DNA of 64,000 nucleotides from Prorocentrum cordatum (GCA_963575745.1 CAUYUJ010008546.1:371969-435968), one strand, 5' to 3'; positions 11,202 to 22,090 are shown, numbered from the stretch's first letter. Numbers and translations: made by a program. Notes: generated by a model from the letters alone, not told the origin.

Positions 11202-12002
11202 TCATCTGGTGCAACGCCTCCAAGATTCATCAAGACAGTGCGAAGACGAGAAGAGGGAGCAAGAAGCAGCAGAAGGGGGGCGGACCCGCTTCATGTGGGG
11301 CCCACGTTTTTCTTCAACGACCAAAGCTTCGGCAGCAAACGAATCGAGAGACGCCCGGAGCAGACGCATGCGCACAACAAAAGCACGGCGCTCGTGGAGC
11401 AAGACAGTCTGCCTTGCTGACGAGGGCAGGCGGGCTTGGCGAGCAGCCATACCAGCTACAACATCTGCAACGGCGTTTCCTGTTATGAGCCACCTCTGCG
11501 AACGATTAGTAACAACCACATCTTCACTCTGATGGGAATGGACAAAGAGGACAGTGATGAGGCTGGGATCGCGCCCCTGGAGCTCAAACAGCTTGCCCAG
11601 AGAGGCCAACAGATCCCCGTCCTCCCCTTGAGGGGAAAGCCACCGCCTACTATACCAACCTTTCACTACAGGCTCGCAGTCTGAAACGTAAGGCAGGGCC
11701 CCCTTAGTGGCCCAACAGGCGAGAACAAGGGCCCGAAGCTCGCCCCTGGGGACAGCCTGGCGGAGGCCAGCCAGGGGCCCACGAATGGTAACCCGAACGT
11801 CTACCTGGGGCTCGAGGGAGCCAAAAAGGACTATAGCAAGCCCTACCCTTCTGAGCTTAGGAGAGGCTGTGTCAGGACCCCCTGAGGCATCTCCGAAAAT
11901 AATGCGTGGAGCCTCAGGGGTGCCAGTACCTAGGAATCCTACCTCGCATGCATCATTGGTGCCTGCGACTGTCCACTCCTCGGTGGCTGTGGGAGCTGGT
12001 AC
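11202..12002 (-). pseudogene. Element A: RNase H domain
   Basis: Reads IIFGDASGG, then RGELRALVLA, VSDCEPVVKG and TGNAVADVVAG in one frame. These give the four acidic residues of an RNase HI active site (Asp, Glu, Asp, Asp), in the same order as element B (FGDGSGG, VRGELMAL, STDSEG, GNTVADELA). The frame is continuous with the CCHC finger at 12003-12428 except for one in-frame TAA at 12003-12005. RNase H would degrade the RNA strand of the RNA:cDNA hybrid. The local frame is open although the element is dead. Confidence 0.8.
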
Positions 12003-12428
12003 TTATGTCCATGTCTGCGGGAGCATCCCTCTCAGCCAGAACCCTGAGTCCATTTCAGCCTGCGCAACTGCTTGTGCCATCATTTCGTCCGACCGGAAAT
12101 ACGCATCATTGCCGACGTAGGTTGGGCATGTCCAGCCACGATGAAGCATTGTTTCAGGAGCACTTTTGCATCGTTGACAGAGCCGAGATCCCTGGAACTG
12201 CGGAATCTCCTCATACTTCCATTCGTGAGGCCACGACGCACCCACTGCAACCATTGTCATAACTGCTGCTAACCGATGTCCGTACTGAGGGGTCTCCTCC
12301 TTTGCTTGAGGAGAATTCGATATGATGCGCAATCCGCACCATTCTCCAGACCTGCACCGCAGTAGTGGACAGCTGCGCGCCGCCACTGTCGTAACGCTAG
12401 CACGTCCTTGAAATCCTTCAAAAATCAA
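12003..12428 (-). pseudogene. Element A: linker and CCHC finger
   Basis: Contains LCQRCKSAPETMLHRGWTC, that is C-x2-C-x8-H-x4-C. This is the finger spacing found after the reverse transcriptase of many non-LTR elements, and it is identical to element B (YCGRCGETEETEFHRVWQC). A stop at 12003-12005 separates it from the RNase H that follows in frame. The upstream RT part is in another frame, so a frameshift lies near 12425. Confidence 0.8.
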
Positions 12429-13091
12429 GTGAAAATGTCAACAGCTGGCAAACCAGAGAACATAGCATCGTCAAACCTCCATTCGTCGCCTGCTGCAGGG
12501 TGAAGCTCGGGAATGGTCCACGATGTCGCTTCGCCAATCTGCCATCCAGACTCAATCAGATGTAGCATCACTGCCGTCATGGGACCTCGGACCTGCCTGG
12601 GCCGATGTTCCACTGGGGTGTTGATCAACTGGTTGGCTGCCTCCGTCCAAATCCGACGTACGCCTGCTCTAAGATCGGGGTGGTCTCCCCACATCAAGAC
12701 GCATTGGCTGGGAAACTTGATGTCAGGGTCCTGCCCGGGCATACGCAGCGCGAGCAGCGTGGTGAGGCATCGGCCTCTCGTGGCGGCTCCACAAGCATAT
12801 CCAGCACGTCGCCGAGCTTGCAGAAGCCTCTGTCCGAACGTCCCGTAAACCTAACCCGTAACACCCAGCTGCCTGTGCACCTTGGACCTCCAGTTGTGAG
12901 GTCACACGGTAACGCTTGGCTGCCTTCGCATATCATCCAATCTTAGCTGACATCATCACGTGTTTCTGATCTCGCTTACGCCGAGTGGTTCGGGCAAGCC
13001 GAACACCGCATGATATATCCACACCAAGGAATGTTGCTTGGCTCTGCAGCATGATGGTGCCTCCACCACGGCGCTGCACAGCCTTGCATAC
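12425..13091 (-). pseudogene. Element A: region after the RT core
   Basis: Broken coding that aligns with element B. QSQATFLGVDISCGVRLART matches B QASYLGTDLGAGIRHARANR; RCLTTLLALR matches RCLTTLLDLK; QVRGPMTAVMLHLIESGW matches HVRGPQSAIVLYLLENGW; and FSGLPAVDI matches LSGIPAVDI. An in-frame TAG follows MADAR at 13092-13094, and at least one frameshift separates the upstream and downstream halves. Confidence 0.75.
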
Positions 13092-13661
13092 CTAGCGAGC
13101 GTCTGCCATGTGCGTGCACACCACAACTGATTTCGGCGATACCTTGAGCTTATTGCGTGCAAGTGCGGCGCAGGTGTCAAGGATGCAGTCCTGAAGCTGC
13201 GTTCGTACGTTCGCACGGGAGCCACGAACCTGCTGCGACAGATCATCTATCCATATCCTATGGGTGGTCTGAGGATGGGCCGTGACTAGCCCGCGCAGAA
13301 CGAAGTGCGTCATGATACGCCCAAACCCCGTGCCCGACCGAAGACCTTGCACGATGCTCCTCGTCGGCTGGAAAGGCGCCGACGAGGCGCCGAGTTGACT
13401 CAGAACTCTGGCCGAAACACATTGCAATACTTCCAGATATATAACCCGAGTTGGGAACTGCATACGCAACGCACTTTTGACAAGATGCGGCCATTCTATT
13501 GGGTCATAGAAGGATACAGTATCGCAGAGTCCGTGCCCAACCTCAACATATAAGCTTGCTACAAACTTCTCCCTGAACAGCACGAAGATGCGCTTCTCGA
13601 AGACTTGAATGGCCCCGTACAGCAGCATCCCACCCCTCCTCGGCCTCCTCCGACCAGTCCC
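13092..13661 (-). pseudogene. Element A: reverse transcriptase core
   Basis: HRIWIDDLSQQVRGS is the catalytic motif C; element B has HRIWIDDLSQRMQGS. Upstream, DTVSFYDPIEWPHLVKSAL fits the first catalytic Asp block (motif A: D-x3-F-Y-D). The usual F/YADD is replaced by WIDD, keeping both Asp. The frame is the same as the upstream RT piece, interrupted by a TGA at 13662-13664; the better match just upstream (WDAAVRGHSSLREAHLRAVQ) is in another frame, so frameshifts also occur. Confidence 0.8.
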
Positions 13662-14975
13662 TCACCAAAGGCTCCCTGATAAAGGGACCAGAGGCGACCG
13701 AGGAGGGGGAACCAATCCGATGATCCGATCCCCAGAGGACGTTTTGGGGAGCATCCTCCCCAAGATGAGCAGCAGCTGAGCTGGCCAGCAGAGGTATTGT
13801 TCACGCGCCTCGAAGACCAGAGCTAGTTCTGCAAACGCACAGTCGGGCAGGCGCCCCAGGTCGAGCGGCGCGACGAAGTCCACGCTCATGCCCGTGCCTG
13901 GGCGCATCCTCCGAAGCGCCCGTCGGATCTCCTCCACCGTGATGCAGGGCAGCGGGTCGTCCTCCGCGGCCGCCTGCACCTCGGCGAAGGCCTGGATGAC
14001 CTCGTCCTCCACCATGGTCGTGGAGGCCCATAGCCGATGCCAGCGCTGGGCCTTAGCATCGATGATGTCCCTCGGTTGGAGCAGCACCACTCCCTCATGT
14101 TCCAGCTCGTCCGATGGCTGGGGCATCGGATTGAGAGACTTGTGCAGGCGGCCCAACGACGCGCGATCCTCCGCGAAGTCCTTGAACTCCAACGGCGATT
14201 CCTGAATAGCCCGCCTTTGACTTCGAGCACTGACCTTCTTCGCCGCGAGCACCAAGTACGCCGACTCGGTATCTGCTGCTGATCCGATGCCATGCAAGAA
14301 GCACAGCAACTCATCCCAAGGACGATCCTTGGTCTCCAGCAAAACCTTCTGAACCTGGTCGGGGCGAACATCCAAGCGACGGCGACGTGATTGGACATAC
14401 TTCCGAACCTGACTAGCTCCATTTTGTTTCGTCCGATGATGGTGAATGCCGTGCAACAACGCGTGCACTTGTGTCCACCAACAGCTGATGATGTTCCGAA
14501 CTGGCGCAACTCTCGTCTCGGCTGCCATTCGCACTGGCTGAACAGAGAACTGCACTCCATCAGCTCGACGAGGCCCAGCTGGGACCTGGACGCCATGGTG
14601 ACATGTGATCGTATTCTCAACCGACGTGATCCAAGAAGAGTAGAGTCCCGATACAGAAGTGATCAACTCAGGCTTAAGCCGGAATGCGACGGAATCACGC
14701 AAAGCAGGGGCACGGGACTGAAGACGGGTGGCCCCCGAAACAAATCTTACTTCCGCTCTACACCGAGCCCGCGTAGCCTCGGGGGTGCGAAGGCTTGGCC
14801 TATCGTCGGCCTGACTCGAAACTCCTCCAGAGTTGTCGGGACCCAGCTCCCGAGAGGGGGCCAGGGTCTCGCGAGGCGGCGGAGGGCCAACCGTGGAGCA
14901 ACGAGCTGACCCCGAGTCCACAGTCGAGCGACCCCTGCCCGCTCCCAAAGTACCCTCGCCACCCTCGTGAGACAC
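13662..14975 (-). pseudogene. Element A: N-terminal part of the RT region
   Basis: Translation includes TVEEIRRALRRMRPGTGMSV (a fingers-like segment before the RT core), then AQLLLILGRMLPK and GDRIIGLVP, which resemble the K/R-P-I-G-L block of RT motif 1-2. The N-terminal third is probably not coding in this frame. The frame ends in a TGA at 13662-13664 just before the catalytic region. Confidence 0.7.
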
Positions 14976-15336
14976 AGTGAAGAAGCAAGCGCAGGTTGGG
15001 GGCCAACGGCGAAAGCCGACGGCGACGCGCCACCACGAGGACCCGCAACAGTGCAGTGATTGGATGCGCGCAGGGCCTGACCGAGAGAAGCGTCGGAGAA
15101 GATGAGCTCTTCAGCCCGGGGGTCCTCTTCGTCAGGCCACTCGGAGTAGTCAAAACCGCACTAGTCACCCTCTAACTCAGCACCTACAGCATTGTTGGCA
15201 GCCGTGGGGGGGCGGGGCGCTTTCGCCCCCGAGATCCCCCTCCGACAGCTGCCCCCCTACAGATTGAACACAATCACCGAACAGGGAATTAATTTGAGCA
15301 GGCCGCTCATCCACAGCAGCCTGGTGCTGAATATGC

Positions 15337-16056
15337 CTACGTGCTTTGCGATGCTAGGTTTCGAGCCAGCCGTGGGGACCTTAGTGGGTCTCGGGACTTG
15401 GGAGAGCCTTCCAGGGGCTTCATGGCCCGCGTGATGAGCTGCTCGCCACTGCCCCTGAGGACCGAATGCAAGCCTATGTGGGGCCCCCACGGCACAGCTG
15501 TAATTGGCTGCAAATCGACAACAAACGGGCGCGCCGACTCATTACACATGAGATAACCAATGTGGGTCCCAGCTGCTAAGTTGCAAGTTGCCTGGATGTC
15601 GGCCTGAACAATGACCCCTTCCGGCTTTTTTTTTACCAGACCTGACTCCTGGAGTTCCTGCACACTCATGTTCCAGCCACCGATGACTGCCCACGGGAGC
15701 TGCAAAGCGAACAAGAAGTTATCAAGACGGGGAAAGCGGCCTATGTTGAGGCCTCGGATGCCCAGGCTGGAGTGGGCGTAGAAGGTGACCACGACGATGG
15801 AATACCCTCTGCAGTAAACAACTTGCGCTGCGAAGCCGCCCGTGCACTTGTGCCCTGGGGCCTGCAGACGAGAGCCCGCATTCTTCAAGGCACCAAGTCG
15901 ATGCACCTGCACATGTCGACGTGACAGGAGAAACTCGCCACCCACGTTTGCGTGCTCCTCCTGACCCGTGGAACTCTTGCAACCTTCCTGCTGTCGTGCA
16001 GCATTCGATATTCGGCGGTAGCCGTGCTCCTTCCCCCACTTGCGAAGGCCAGGCAC
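15337..16056 (-). pseudogene. Element A: AP-endonuclease-like domain
   Basis: Reads VVYCRGYSIVVVTFYAHSS, LDNFLFALQLPWAVIGGWNM, VIVQADIQATC, GTHIGYLM and VPWGPHIGLHSVL. These match the pattern of the endonuclease/exonuclease/phosphatase-fold domain in dinoflagellate non-LTR elements (catalytic GDWN-type block, IDYF-type block, terminal H-x-G/H block). Here the usual D-W-N and I-D blocks read GWN and IGY, so key acidic residues appear lost. It should nick target DNA to prime reverse transcription; this copy is dead. Confidence 0.7.
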
Positions 16057-16740
16057 TGACTGAATATGTGTCTCGATAAGAGCGTACAGGCCATAATTGG
16101 ATAATTGGCAGCTGACTGCTCGACGAAGGACCAGGCCTTATCCCCCATGCATGATGCATTAGAACAGAATAAGTGCATATTCTCCCCGTTGCGCTCAGCA
16201 TCTGACAGCTGGGCCGCTGCTGTAGCGCTAGTACCTGGCCGCGACGAGCCAGCAGCGTCAGCGACGCCCTTGCCCTTGCCGCTCTTGCCCATCTGCGCCA
16301 TGACCTCGGCAGCGACCTTGGCCTCCGACAGGCGCTTGGCCTCTGCCTCAATGGCCTCCGGATCCTGCTCTGAGCGGCCGTCTCTCGCAGGGGCGGCAGC
16401 CGCTGCAGCAGGGGGCGCCCCGCCCAGGGGGGGCGCCAGTCGGGGGGCCTCGGCCGATGCAGGCTGGCCCTCAGTAGGCGCGCCGCCCTGCGGAGGGGCC
16501 GCCGCGCCGTCAGTCGCCCCATCGACGCGCTCGCCATCTGCGCCAGTGCGGCGCTTCTTGGCCAGCCTCGCCTCGATAGACTGCTTGAAGTCCTCCATCT
16601 GCTTCAGCCAGGAGCGCACCTCGCTCTCCTTGGTGTCCATCTCGGCCTCCGTGGCGAGCAGCCGATCACGGATGCCTTCTAGGCCCTCCTTCTCGTGGGT
16701 TTCGCACTCCAGCTCCTCAAAGCGAGTCGAAGAAGTGCTT
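15885..16740 (-). pseudogene. Element A: coiled-coil and Ala/Pro-rich linker
   Basis: From about 16740 this frame reads RFEELECETHEKEGLEGIRD, then a Glu/Lys-rich heptad-like stretch, an Ala/Pro/Gly linker (16370-16530), KRLSEAKVAAEVMAQMGKSG, and NMHLFCSNASCMGDKAW, FVEQSAANYPIMA, a segment I recognise at the start of the endonuclease region of such elements. After about 16060 the frame is lost and the coding continues in the frame of the 15337-16056 segment. Confidence 0.65.
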
Positions 16741-17460
16741 GTCCCATACCACTTGGAACAGCTTGTCACCCGACTTCTCCTGGCCCTTTTTGGCCTCGGC
16801 TTCGACCTCGACGCCCTCGGCGTGAGCCAGGGCCCTAGCTGCAGCACGTCGCGCGCAGAGGGCCTCCGCAAGAGCAGTGGCGCTGAGCTTCTCCTAGCCC
16901 TCTGCGGCCCCAAGGGCCTTGCGCAAGCGCGCCAGGTTCGCCACGGCCTGGTTGTGCTTATGATCAACATCTCGAACTGTCCCATCGGCTCTCCTGAGGG
17001 CCTCCACTGCCGAGGTGGGCTCCGAGGCTTTGGTCAACGCGACCTCCTCACCGAGCTTCTTCACCTGCTCCTGCAGCTTGACCTTCAGGTCGCCGCCAGC
17101 AGCGTCGGCCGCTCTCTGGAGCAGCTTCGCCACCTCATCCATGTCGTCAGGGCCACGGCCTTTGCCGCCACCCTTCCCGCGCTTGCCGCGGCCTGCCCCA
17201 GGCTGGGGAGACTGGCTGCGCGGGCGGAGGATCCCCCCGGGATCCACCAGCGAGGCGTCCCCTTTCTGGTCTTTCAACTGGGTCGCAGAAAGAGGTTCTG
17301 CGAAATGTACTGCACGACTACGAGGCTTGTACAACTGCACGGTAGCTTCGCACTTCATGCAGAGGCACATCTGTCCGACTAGCACATCGTTGTACTCGCA
17401 TTGTCCGCACTGGCCACACCGAGACCACGCACGGCGAGCAGCGGCGCCAGCCATGACCAT
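16735..17460 (-). pseudogene. Element A: N-terminal Cys-rich module
   Basis: Begins with ATG and reads CGQCGQCEYNDVLVGQMCLC with further Cys, a probable zinc-binding nucleic-acid module. This is followed by a Gly/Arg/Lys-rich stretch and a helical region (DEVAKLLQRAADAAGGDLKV). An in-frame TAG at 16894-16896 interrupts it, but the frame stays coding-like beyond (EALCARRAAARALAHAEGVE, GDKLFQVVWDKHFFDSL) until about 16735, where it shifts. The role is probably RNA binding/RNP formation. Confidence 0.65.
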
Positions 17461-17621
17461 GACTGAAACTGAAAAAGGTTCTCTCCTGCTTTGGTCGATG
17501 CCACACTATCCCTGGCAGGGAGTGTGGTCAGAGTTCCTCAAGCGCTACGGGAAAGCACCGGAGAATGAGCCCCGCCAACATGGTTCGGGCCCAAGTGGCT
17601 TGAGGAGGAAAAGGAGGAGAA

Positions 17622-17660
17622 GGAGGAGGAGGAGGAGGAGGAGGAGGAGGAGGAGGAAGG
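17622..17660 (+). repeat. (GGA)n microsatellite
   Basis: Short GGA array about 160 bp upstream (5' side) of element A. Confidence 0.9.
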
Positions 17661-17789
17661 GGAGGAGCAGGGCAGGAGGGTTCTGAGGAACTTCCCGCCT
17701 TCCTTCGCCCATCTGCCCCTTTGATTGTTGCGTATCCCGCCGGGCCCCTCGCCAACCCTCTTCCTTCCCACTCTCAAGCAGTGGCGAAG

Positions 17790-17990
17790 CGTCCCGGCTC
17801 GCTTATAGTCCCACCAAACAATGTTCTAAGAACCGCTTGTGGTTTTCACGAACTGTTCTTAGAACATTTCTGGCGGAGCCTGCCTTGGTTCAACACATCG
17901 GATAAATGATCAATAAATATTGCTTTTGTTCTTAGAACATTTCTGGGGTCTAAGAAAATTTCGTGGTAGGACTATAGGAATGCCGGGACG
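17790..17990. mobile_element. MITE-like element with ~25-bp terminal inverted repeats
   Basis: The left end CGTCCCGGCTCGCTTATAGT plus CCCACC matches the reverse complement of the right end, CGTCCCGGCATTCCTATAGT plus CCTACC. Inside are GTTCTAAGAAC at about 17824-17834 and two copies of GTTCTTAGAACATTTCTGG at about 17857 and 17930. The interior is AT-rich and non-coding. No unambiguous target-site duplication was seen. Confidence 0.7.
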
Positions 17991-18121
17991 GTCGGTCCCT
18001 GCTCAACACTCCCTCCTCGAACCCAAAGGTAGTCAGCACTCCATCCGTCACCTCGGCGTCGGCCTGGTCGCCGCTGATGCCCCGCGCTCAGGGGCGGGGG
18101 GGCGGGAGGAGGGGCAGGAGG

Positions 18122-18182
18122 AGGAACAGGAGGAAGAGAAGGAGGAGGAGTAGGAGGAGGAGGAGGAGGGAGAGGAAGAGGA
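18122..18182 (+). repeat. GGA-rich microsatellite
   Basis: Interrupted AGGAGG/GAGGAGG array. Confidence 0.85.
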
Positions 18183-18260
18183 TTTTGGCAACAACGGCCA
18201 AGGATTCCCAAGTACGGGCGAGCATCTTGACAAACAAAGAAGCCCAGGCACAGGGTCACC

Positions 18261-18410
18261 ACGGACCCTCGTTGGGGCCTCTTGGGGGTCTCTTCGGAGC
18301 CCATTGGGGATCCTTTGGGGGCCTTTTGGGGTCTCCGGGACACTTCTTGTTTACCTATTGGGGCACTCTTGGGAGCCTTGCGTGCCATCTTTGGGCCGTC
18401 CTGGAGGAGC
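18261..18410 (+). repeat. TTGGGGCCTC minisatellite, locus 1
   Basis: Degenerate 12-16-bp units of the form TTGGGGCCTCTTGGGGG. The same motif recurs at 22618-22745, 23829-23938, 25740-26005, 26355-26460, 28790-29190, 33137-33345 and 37920-38060. Its translation (LGASWGLLG) is repeat-derived. Confidence 0.8.
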
Positions 18411-18727
18411 TCGACCAAAGAAGGGGCAATACAGAAGGCCAACATTTGTCTAAGAACTTCGGGGGATCATTGATTTTTGCCTTCTCGCTGAGCCTTAAAT
18501 ATCAACCCTTCGAAACCTCACGGCCCCTCTCCAGACCCAGGGGGAGGGGGTATGGGGGAGGGCGAACCCCTCCCTGAAGGGGTAGCAGGGGGTTGGAATA
18601 GGAAGCGATCTAAACCGCCCTGGAAACCTACCAGAACTGGTCCTCCCGCCCGCGACGGCAGAGTCCGAAATCGCGACCATAGAGTCCCACTGCTCCATGC
18701 GTGCGATGTGCCAGGAAGCCACACGTC

Positions 18728-19099
18728 ACATTTGAATTTTACCAGAACCACCCCAATCAGTGGATGGTTTGATGAATCGTGGGATCGATTAAGAGATCGA
18801 TAAGGAGATCGACCGAGATCCCGGGAACCCGGGAAGCCGCAACCCACCGAAACCGGCCCGGAACCAATGACCAAGAATTCGGGAACCCGGAACCGGGAAT
18901 TCGGGAACCCAGCCGGCCACCAAAATTGGCGGGAAATTTTCTAGCCACATGTTTCAATTACACCATAGGAAAATTTCAGAAACCCCACTCAGTGGATGGT
19001 TTGATGTATCGTGGGATCGATAAGGACATCGATAAGGAGATCGATTGGGATCCCAGGAACCCGGGATACCGGAACCCACCGAAATCGGCCCGGAACCCA
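18728..19099 (+). repeat. Direct repeat pair, ~130-150 bp each
   Basis: About 18728-18857 and 18950-19098 share CAGTGGATGGTTTGATG, TCGTGGGATCGAT, GATAAGGAGATCGA, GATCCC.GGAACCCGGGA, AACCCACCGAAA and GGCCCGGAAC. The spacer contains GGGAACCCAGCCGGCCACCA plus GCGGGAAA, a motif that recurs at about 20555-20590. Confidence 0.8.
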
Positions 19100-19268
19100 G
19101 AGCCCGTTTCTTTATTGCTTGGGGCACGACGGGCGTCATGGTCCCCAGCCCGCCCCCCCCCCCTATGACGTAACGCTTCCCCCCCAGTGCGTTCTGGGCA
19201 CTGCCGCCGTGCGCATCGTGATCCGCATAGGGGTCCGCATAGGAATTTGCATTGGAGTCTGGTCCGCA

Positions 19269-19324
<56 letters not shown>

Positions 19325-19380
19325 TGTCTTCGTCACCGTCACCGTCGTCGTCGTCGCCGTCGTCGTCGTCGTTGTCGCTC
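19269..19380 (+). repeat. (GTC)n microsatellite
   Basis: Almost uninterrupted GTC array. It is followed by GCTCGTCGCTCATGGTCGTC, which is closely repeated after a shorter GTC array at about 20352-20412. Confidence 0.95.
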
Positions 19381-19569
19381 GTCGCTCCTCGCTCGTCGCT
19401 CATGGTCGTCGTGCGCACGGACGCAGCTGGAGCCTGTTTTTTATTCCAGGCTGGTGACGGCAATCATCTAGGGGGGGGGAAAGGGGGCCGATGGCGTCAC
19501 GTTTCGCGCCGGCGGCGTCTCGGAGCGCTTTGGAATCATCGGCGACGGGTAGCAGCAGCATGTCGGTGG

Positions 19570-19800
19570 CGATGTGCACCACAACGCCTGTGTACACCAT
19601 AGTGCCTGCGTGCACCACAGCTCCTGTGTACACCACACCGCCTATGTACACCACAGCAGCCGCATGCATCACAGCGCCAGTGTGTGCCACAGTGCCTGCT
19701 GGCACCATAGCGCTTGTGTACACCACAGCGCCTGCGTACACCACAGCAGCCGTGTGCAACACAGCACCAGTGTACACCACAATGCCTGCGTATACTCAGC
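19570..19800 (-). repeat. 18-bp minisatellite, locus 1 (inverted)
   Basis: About 12 degenerate 18-bp units of the type GTGTACACCACAGCGCCT. It is the same family as 20046-20345, 25030-25165 and 25286-25530, but on the opposite strand. Each unit carries a GTGTAC(AC) or GTGCAC palindromic core. Confidence 0.9.
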
Positions 19801-20045
19801 ACGGCACCAGTGAAGAGACCATTCTGCGGTGCACGCTGAAACGCGCACGTGCGTTGTAGTGCCGACCCGCACAACGGGGGGAAGGGAGGGAGGGAGGAGG
19901 AGGACAGGGAGGAGGGGGAGGCGGCGGAGGTGGAGGAGGGAGGAGGGAAAACCGTCGCATTCAATTCTCAGCACTTCCCTTGCGTGGCATTTAACTTAGC
20001 TGTCCGCAGCAGATCCTCACCGACATGCTTCTACCTGTCCTGTGC

Positions 20046-20345
20046 ACGCAGGCGCTCTGGTGTACACCAGCGCTGCGTTGCACGCGGATGCTGTGGTGTA
20101 GACAGGCGCTGTGGTGTGCACAGGCGCTGCGGTGCACGTAAGCATTCTGCTCATGGCTGCTGCGGTGTGCACATTCGCTTTGGTGTACACCGGCGCCGTG
20201 GTGCACGCAACCACTGTGGTTTACACAGGCGCTGTGTTGCACATGGCTGTTGCGCTGTACGCAGGCGCTGTGGTGTACACATGCGCTGTGGTGCACGCAG
20301 GCACTGTGGTGTACACAGGCGCTGTGGGGCAGATCGGCACCTACA
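20046..20345 (+). repeat. 18-bp minisatellite, locus 2
   Basis: About 16 degenerate units of GTGTACACAGGCGCTGTG. It lies inverted relative to 19570-19800, so the two arrays form a large imperfect palindrome around a GGA-rich centre (19875-19950). Confidence 0.9.
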
Positions 20346-20938
20346 ATGCTGGTCGCGTCGTCGTCGTCGTCGTAGTCGTCGTCGCTCATCGCTCGTCGCT
20401 CATCGTCGTCATGTGCGCGGGCGCGGCTGTGGTGCCGGAGCCGCACGGCGGGGGGGGCGTTACGTCATACCCTCCCCCGCCCCTCCCCCCATGACGCCCG
20501 TCATCGCCGATGATAACGAAACGCGCTCCCGGGAATCCAGCACCGGGAACTCGGGAACCCAGCCCGCCACCAAGATCGGCGGGAAATGTTCGCCCAAATC
20601 TTCCAATATCCTCTATAGGACCCCTCCAGTGCAAGCGCTGATTTGGGAATATCCGCTAGGGCTCCTTCAGTGCAAGCGCTGATTGGGGAACGAAAGGGGA
20701 TGCCGGGACCGACGGAGGCCAACGGCGTGCACACGAGCTCGCTCTGATTGACTACCGGCAGCGCGCCGACGCCCCGCGAGGAGACCGCCCTCGCTGGGGT
20801 CGGGCGGCCGCCCCCGCGGCTTCCAAATAAGACGAAGGGGAGCCGCACGCTCTTCGGCTTTCGCTCCGCCAGCCTGGCCATCGGCATCAGCCTCAGCAGC
20901 AGCGGCGCCAGAAGCGACAGCAGCGGCGCCAGAAGAAG

Positions 20939-21112
20939 AACGCCATAAGCACAGACTTTTGGTGCTCCGCGCGGATTTCTTGGATTCGCGCTGGGCCTCC
21001 CCGGCGGCGCCTCCGGCGCCGCCACTGGCGCGCTCCGCGCGCCAGGGAGGGGGGTCCAGCGCAGATCCAAAAAATCCGCGCGGAGCGTCAAAAATGTATG
21101 TTTATGCCGTTT
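20939..21112. mobile_element. Foldback element, ~65-bp arms
   Basis: The left arm (20939-21003) and right arm (21046-21112) are inverted copies. Both read AACG.CATAA.CA, then TTTT, then GCTCCGCGCGGATTT, TTGGAT and GCGCTGG. The centre is a GC palindrome. A solo left arm occurs at about 39377-39425. The sequence therefore belongs to a dispersed, non-coding foldback family. Confidence 0.7.
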
Positions 21113-21311
21113 TTCTTTTTTCTAGGATGGTAAGCCCGCTCTCCAGGAAGGGGATGCAACCAAACGTTCGCGATGGACTCCCTGGGACACCACCCGGCAC
21201 TCGTGCAGCTGGAGATCCCAGGCGCTTCACAGCCGCCCCCTCGGGGCCATCCACCACGGAGAGGGCACCCCGCTGGTGGAAAGCCAAGTCGCCGCAGCCG
21301 CGGTGTCCGCA

Positions 21312-22063
21312 TCACAAGCAGCTGTCCATGCGACTCAGCAGGAGTGCGAGCCTCCTAAAGATGGGCGGGGTCCGCCACGGGCCCACCGTCGGCAGCAGCA
21401 CCACGCCCTGCATCAGTGAATTTTGACTGGTCCACGGTGTTGCGGTACTTCGCCAGCGGCTGCATGAGGACCAACGTCTTTGGCATGTCGTACGACGAGA
21501 GCAGCACGCGACCGCATGTGCAGCTGCTCCGGACCTCGTAGGCGTCGGGAATCGGGACGAATTCGATCGCGTTGGCGCGCACGCGGGAAGCCTGGCCAGT
21601 ACTGGCCGAAGAGCGCCTCCTCGTCTCCAGCCTGGCCCCGTGCTGCTCACGACGAAGCTGGGCAGCCACAGCGCGCGCGCGCTCTATGTCGGTGTCCTCC
21701 AGCTCGGAGTGCAGCGCGACGTTCCTGCGGATCATGTAATGTCGAACCAATGTGTCTCCCCCCCGCTGGCGAGGGCCAGGAATGCAGGGACCACCGCCCG
21801 AAGTCGTGACCCCACCCCCGAGCTCCCCACGATGAGCGACATCGCCTCTTCGGCCAGCTGCAGCTGTGCGGTTATCGGGTCCACCTCGCCAGAAATACGA
21901 TGTGCGTGACGATCAGCAGAGCCTAGTGCCCGAGACCTCTGCGAGGCACCTGACAGAAAACTGGCGCTACCAGCAGGGCGCCTCCCTCAGCCACCTTCAT
22001 CTCCAGAGAACCCCCCCTCGCTGCCACCACAAGACATGCCGAGCGAGCTTGGGCAACGGGACA
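21312..22063 (-). pseudogene. Broken coding remnant behind a leader fragment
   Basis: Protein-like pieces occur in different frames: MNVPLPKLARHVLWWQRGG from the ATG at 22063, GEVDPITAQLQLAEEAMSLI with VGSSGVGSRLRAVVPAFLAL, then RHYMIRRNVALHSELEDTDI, ERARAVAAQLRREQ, IEFVPIPDAYEVRS, TCGRVLLSSYDMPKTLVLMQ and PLAKYRNTVDQSKF. Runs of C at about 22010 and G at about 21755 coincide with the frame changes. I do not recognise the family. A 14-base spliced-leader match lies 28 bases upstream of the ATG. Confidence 0.45.
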
Positions 22064-22090
22064 TTCATTTGTTGGTGGATGGTGTAAGTG

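Larger units (their letters stand above)
10860..17460 (-). mobile_element. Decayed dinoflagellate non-LTR retrotransposon A
   Basis: Coding pieces follow in order along the minus strand: a Cys-rich N-terminal module, a coiled-coil/Ala-rich region, an AP-endonuclease-like domain, reverse transcriptase with WIDD, a CCHC finger, RNase H and a terminal zinc ribbon. The domain order and many local motifs are shared with element B (45212-47700). At least four in-frame stops and several frameshifts make it non-functional. The pieces are listed separately. The exact ends were not resolved, and no poly(A) or target-site duplication was identified. Confidence 0.85.

Noticed and set aside
19570-20345. 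CRISPR-like appearance of the 18-bp repeats
   Set aside because: Units are contiguous and degenerate without unique spacers, and the genome is eukaryotic.
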